DNA of 34,723 nt from Neobacillus fumarioli NBRC 102428 (GTDB lineage: Bacteria > Bacillota > Bacilli > Bacillales > Cytobacillaceae). The stretch is taken from the NCBI RefSeq assembly GCF_001591485.1, contig NZ_BCUZ01000020.1:1-34723 (forward strand), in the 5' to 3' direction. The notes under the pieces were generated by a model that was not told the DNA's origin, did no database searches, and saw only the letters and a list, made by a program, of their open reading frames with translations. The translations under genes and the position numbers were made by a program. This document shows positions 31,720 to 34,723 of the stretch, one piece after another (the first letter of the stretch is position 1; every line of letters starts with the position of its first letter).

Positions 31720-31842
31720 ATGGGCACTCTTGTTTGCCAAAATTGCAACTCTACTATTGATCATTTTGAAGACGAAAAGGTAACAGTTCTTTACGCCAAA
31801 TGTGATGACTGTTGTGACCACAAACCAAAAAAAGATGCATAA
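31720..31842 (+). CDS. sr1P: SR1P-like peptide (GapA-binding)
   Basis: A 40-residue peptide beginning MGTLVCQNCNSTIDHFEDEKVTVLY in the published SR1P pattern, with two cysteine clusters (C6/C9 and C28/C31/C32) suggesting metal binding. In B. subtilis SR1P binds glyceraldehyde-3-phosphate dehydrogenase GapA and promotes its partnership with RNase J1; rnjA lies in this same window. AAGGGGAGAAGG precedes the ATG by a few bases. The lysine-rich C-terminus (HKPKKDA) differs from B. subtilis, where the tail is variable. Confidence 0.85.
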   Translation: MGTLVCQNCNSTIDHFEDEKVTVLYAKCDDCCDHKPKKDA

Positions 31843-31852
31843 AACTGTAAAT

Positions 31853-31887
31853 AAAAAAGGATTCCGGTATTTCGGAATCCTTTTTTT
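31853..31887 (+). terminator. Terminator of the SR1 RNA
   Basis: GGATTCCG (31859-31866) and CGGAATCC (31873-31880), extended by A/T pairs and followed by seven T. Confidence 0.88.
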
Positions 31888-31910
31888 AGCTAAAAGAAAT
31901 AGATTTTAAA

Positions 31911-32042
31911 TTCGAAAATTGTCAAGCTTCACAAGGAAAGCTTCGGCAGCATAAGTAACGTACGTCTAAATGGCATAGTTTAGGCAGAGGCGCCAGCGGC
32001 TTGAGCTTGTCGCCGCTAAGCGGTCGCCTTACACTTTTCTTA
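31911..32042 (+). repeat. Dispersed repeat between SR1 and speA
   Basis: Begins TTCGAAAATTGTC, contains a GC-rich hairpin AGCGGC/GCCGCT around 31996-32018 with TCGCCGCTA, and ends CTTTTCTTA at the speA stop codon. The end blocks match the copy at 18747-18870 in the same order; the interiors differ. Confidence 0.6.
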
Positions 32043-33518
32043 TTGAATCGCTTTATATTCTTTGATAACATGAATCGTTTTTAATTCATCATCTTCGGGT
32101 CCCTGAACAGGCAGTCCGGCATCGAGATTTTTCTTAATGTAATGAAGGTTTTCCTTTGTAATGATTTCACCGGGGATAAAAATAGGAATACCCGGTGGAT
32201 AGACCATTACAAATTCTGCAATAATTCTGCCTTCGGATTCTTCAAAAGGAATTATCTCTGTTTCAGCGTAAAATGCATCTCTAGGAGTTAACGCAAGAAC
32301 TGGAATTTCCGGAAGAAGCACCTCTACTGGTTCAACTTTTTCCGCCCGGTATTCAAATTCACTGACAAGTTCTTTCAACGCATTAATTAACAAGTCAGCC
32401 TCTGTTTCGGTATCTCCGATAGTGACCAAACAAAGGATGTTATAAAGATCCGATAATTCCACTTCAATATTATGTTTCTCTCTAAGCCATTTTTCTACTT
32501 CATACCCCGTTAATCCTAAATCTTTTACAGAAATAATCAGCTTTGTCGGATCATAGTCAAAGGTTGCTTTGGAACCAATGATATCTTCGCCCGGACAATA
32601 TAGATGATCAATTTCATTAATTCGCTTGCGGATAGACTGTGCCAGACGAATCGTTTTATCAATTAATTCATTTCCTTTTGTTGCTAATTGCTTACGGGCA
32701 GTATCAAGTGATGCCAGAAGCAAATAGGAGGTTGACGTGGTAGTCAGCATACTGAGAATGGATTGGACATGTTTTGCCGAAACAAAGCCTTCTTTGATAT
32801 TTAGAACTGAACTTTGCGTCATGGAACCACCAAGTTTGTGAACGCTTGTTGCTGCCATATCTGCTCCTGCCTGCATGGCAGATAACGGCAGGCCGTCATG
32901 GAAATGAATATGAACACCATGCGCCTCGTCAACAAGTACAGGAACATGATAAGAATGGGCAATTTCCACAATTTTCTTTAAATCTGCAGAAAAGCCAAAA
33001 TAGGTCGGGTTAATGACTAAAACCCCTTTTGCATCTGGATGCTGTTTTAAAGCTTTCTCTACTGAATCTGTTGTAATGCCGTGGGAAATTCCTAATTTTT
33101 TATCAATTTCCGGATGGATGAACACAGGAATGGCACCGGAAAAGACGATCGCTGACATAACTGATTTATGAACATTTCGCGGTACAATGATTTTTTCCCC
33201 AGGACCGCAGACAGCCATTACCATGGCCATGATCGCTCCGCTAGTGCCCTGTACAGAAAAGAAAGTATGATCGGCGCCAAAGGCTTCTGCTGCCAAATCT
33301 TGTGCTTGTTTAATCATCCCTTTTGGATGATGTAGGTCATCTAATGGCCCGATATTAATTAAATCGATGGATAGGGCATTGTCTCCAATAAATTGACGGA
33401 ATTCCGTAGCAATTCCTGCTCCTTTTTTATGACCGGGAATATGAAATTGAATCGGATTTTTTTTTGCGTGATTTATTAAACCGCTAAATAATGGCGTTTG
33501 TGACTGATCTAAAGACAA
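32040..33518 (-). CDS. speA: Arginine decarboxylase (SpeA), Orn/Lys/Arg decarboxylase family
   Basis: PLP-dependent fold type I decarboxylase of 492 residues, the size of B. subtilis SpeA, converting arginine to agmatine for polyamine synthesis. FHIPGHKKGAG near the start, VQGTSGAIMAMV, VDEAHGVH and the PLP lysine in AATSVHKLGGSMTQ are all present; the C-terminal domain contains YPPGIPIFIPGE. Arginine specificity is inferred from synteny; a lysine or ornithine decarboxylase cannot be excluded from motifs alone. The start is TTG at 33518, with GAGGTG (33528-33533) about 9 bases upstream. It lies next to SR1, whose known target is the arginine regulator mRNA. Confidence 0.92.
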   Translation of the reverse strand: MSLDQSQTPLFSGLINHAKKNPIQFHIPGHKKGAGIATEFRQFIGDNALSIDLINIGPLDDLHHPKGMIKQAQDLAAEAFGADHTFFSVQGTSGAIMAMVMAVCGPGEKIIVPRNVHKSVMSAIVFSGAIPVFIHPEIDKKLGISHGITTDSVEKALKQHPDAKGVLVINPTYFGFSADLKKIVEIAHSYHVPVLVDEAHGVHIHFHDGLPLSAMQAGADMAATSVHKLGGSMTQSSVLNIKEGFVSAKHVQSILSMLTTTSTSYLLLASLDTARKQLATKGNELIDKTIRLAQSIRKRINEIDHLYCPGEDIIGSKATFDYDPTKLIISVKDLGLTGYEVEKWLREKHNIEVELSDLYNILCLVTIGDTETEADLLINALKELVSEFEYRAEKVEPVEVLLPEIPVLALTPRDAFYAETEIIPFEESEGRIIAEFVMVYPPGIPIFIPGEIITKENLHYIKKNLDAGLPVQGPEDDELKTIHVIKEYKAIQ

Positions 33519-33553
33519 TTGTTTTCACACCTCTTATTTAAAAATACCTTTCA

Positions 33554-33582
33554 TAAATATGATTTGTATAAAAATAAAACAA
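33554..33582 (-). promoter_or_regulatory. Candidate promoter of speA
   Basis: Minus strand -35 TTGTTT (33577-33582), 17-base spacer, -10 TATTTA (33554-33559). Confidence 0.4.
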
Positions 33583-33729
33583 GTTGAATTATAGCACTAA
33601 TTTTATACATTGCATAGGACTTAAATTGCAGGTAAATTTGTTTATTTACGTTAGTTTTTCAAAAAACAAGGAAAATAAGCTTTTTAAAACGAATTAACAA
33701 GTATCACCTATTTTTAGGAGGGAATGAAG

Positions 33730-34689
33730 TTGAATTGGCAAACACGTGTGACGGATTTATTAAAGATTAAATATCCCATTATCCAGGGAGGATTGGCATA
33801 TCTAGCTTATTCCAAACTAGCAGCAGCGGTATCTAATGCCGGCGGGCTCGGCCAGATAACGGCAATGTCATTAAAAAGTCCTGATTTGCTCCGGGCAGAG
33901 ATCCGAAAGGTGAAACAATTGACGAACAATCCTTTCGGGGTTAATTTTGCCATTGGTCAGCACAATCGGTCATTTGCTGATTTTCTGCAGGTCGCGATTG
34001 AAGAAAAGGTTCCTGTTATTTCGATGACAGGAGGGAATCCAGCTCCGATTTTTGAACAATTAAAAGGTGTATCGGTTAAAAAGCTTGTTCTCGTTGCGGC
34101 CCGTAGACAGGCGGTAAAAGCTGAAGAACTCGGAGCGGATGCTGTGATGGTGGTTGGACAGGAAGGAGGAGGACACCTTGGAAGGGATGATATCGGAACG
34201 TTTGTTTTAGTACCCCAAGTAGTAGATGCAGTTTCAATTCCGGTAATTGCTTCTGGTGGGATCGGTGATGGCAGAGGATTAATGGCGGCTCTTAGTTTAG
34301 GTGCTGAAGGGATTGAAATGGGTACAAGATTTATTGCTACAAAAGAATGTGTTCATGCAAACGATGCATATAAAAAAGCCCTGGTAGAAGGGAACGAGAC
34401 AGATACAGTTGTGATCAAGCGCTCGCTCGGAGCGCCGGCAAGGGCAATTGCTAATAGCTGGACAGAAAAAATCTTGGAAATTGAAAAGAATAATGGCACT
34501 TACGAACAGTTAAAAGATTTCATAAGTGGTTTGGCAAATCAGCGTTACATATATGAAGGGGCTGTTAACGAAGGGTTTGCTTGGGCCGGCCAAGTGATGG
34601 GACTCATTAAAGATATTCCATCCGTTGATGAATTATTGAAAAGGATGATTACCGAAGCAGAACAAATTCGTGCAAAGTGGGCAAAATAG
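33730..34689 (+). CDS. FMN-dependent nitronate monooxygenase-like enzyme
   Basis: A 319-residue TIM-barrel flavoprotein of the nitronate monooxygenase/2-nitropropane dioxygenase family. PIIQGGLAYLAYSKLAAAVSNAGGLG, NPFGVNF, the GQEGGGHLGR loop with its histidine, and the phosphate-binding IASGGIGDGRGLMAALSLGAEGIEMGTRF are present. Related enzymes include enoyl-ACP reductase FabK, so the reaction is not certain; no fab context is seen. TTG at 33730 is favoured (AGGAGG at 33716-33721 is 8 bases away). The in-frame ATG at 33724 is only 2 bases from that site. The last 34 bases of the window show nothing further. Confidence 0.85.
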   Translation: MNWQTRVTDLLKIKYPIIQGGLAYLAYSKLAAAVSNAGGLGQITAMSLKSPDLLRAEIRKVKQLTNNPFGVNFAIGQHNRSFADFLQVAIEEKVPVISMTGGNPAPIFEQLKGVSVKKLVLVAARRQAVKAEELGADAVMVVGQEGGGHLGRDDIGTFVLVPQVVDAVSIPVIASGGIGDGRGLMAALSLGAEGIEMGTRFIATKECVHANDAYKKALVEGNETDTVVIKRSLGAPARAIANSWTEKILEIEKNNGTYEQLKDFISGLANQRYIYEGAVNEGFAWAGQVMGLIKDIPSVDELLKRMITEAEQIRAKWAK

Positions 34690-34723
34690 TGGTATGATTC
34701 GCTATAGTCAAGATGGGTAGTGT

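Larger units (their letters stand above)
31660..31887 (+). ncRNA. SR1-type dual-function regulatory RNA
   Basis: A predicted transcript of about 228 bases from the promoter at 31625-31653 to the terminator at 31853-31887. B. subtilis SR1 (about 205 bases) lies in the same place, between the pdh operon and speA. It base-pairs with ahrC mRNA (the arginine regulator) and encodes the peptide SR1P. The identification rests on the encoded peptide, the CcpN operators and synteny; the antisense segments to ahrC cannot be tested because ahrC is outside the window. Confidence 0.75.

Overview
The window reads as a chromosomal segment from a member of the Bacillaceae (Bacillus sensu lato). Base composition is moderately AT-rich. 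Ribosome binding sites are strong GGAGG types with frequent TTG/GTG starts, and intrinsic terminators are abundant. Gene order follows two stretches of the B. subtilis map: clpE-ykvI-ykvS-ptsHI, then patA-ykyB-ykuE-ykuI-ykuJ-darB-ccpC-dapH-dapL-ahpA(ykuU)-ykuV-rnjA-rpoY-def-pdhABCD-SR1-speA. I see no rRNA, tRNA, CRISPR array, prophage or intact insertion sequence, so this is core genome with local decay and regulatory detail rather than an island.

Layout. 1-4.1 kb holds an M3 oligoendopeptidase converging on clpE. 4.1-6.9 kb has ykvI, divergent from clpE across a shared CtsR-box promoter, then a CPBP protease-like membrane protein and small genes. 7.0-9.2 kb is ptsHI. 9.2-9.6 kb is the decayed 3' part of an azoreductase gene. 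9.7-11.7 kb has two oxidoreductases and a small basic protein. 11.7-14.5 kb is a leftward block (patA, ykyB, ykuE). 14.7-21.3 kb is a rightward block with an EAL-family protein, YkuJ, DarB, CcpC, two diaminopimelate-pathway enzymes and two thiol-redox proteins. 21.4-24.4 kb has a short relic of the 3' end of ktrC, then leftward rnjA, rpoY, a 23-codon cationic peptide gene and def. 24.9-30.2 kb is the pyruvate dehydrogenase operon. 30.4-34.7 kb has small conserved genes, an SR1-type dual-function RNA encoding an SR1P-like peptide, speA, and a nitronate monooxygenase-like flavoprotein.

How the genes work together. The theme is central carbon and its control: PTS phosphotransfer (ptsHI), glycolytic exit through PDH, the TCA regulator CcpC, and the SR1 RNA with two matches to the CcpN operator and one to cre. 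Lysine and peptidoglycan precursor synthesis (dapH, dapL, patA) is spread over the same region. RNA turnover and transcription (rnjA, rpoY), protein maturation and quality control (def, clpE), and peroxide/thiol defence (ahpA, ykuV) complete it.

I found no convincing new multi-gene system. The best leads are: a Shine-Dalgarno-sequestering hairpin in front of ykvI, within a divergent CtsR-type promoter; an SR1 locus with its operators; a tandem-duplicated lipoyl domain in PdhC and a terminator-like hairpin between pdhB and pdhC; a YkuI that has lost key EAL catalytic residues; two gene relics (azoreductase and ktrC); a 23-residue cationic peptide gene with a near-perfect extended Shine-Dalgarno; and a small basic protein gene whose Shine-Dalgarno lies inside the upstream gene's terminator.
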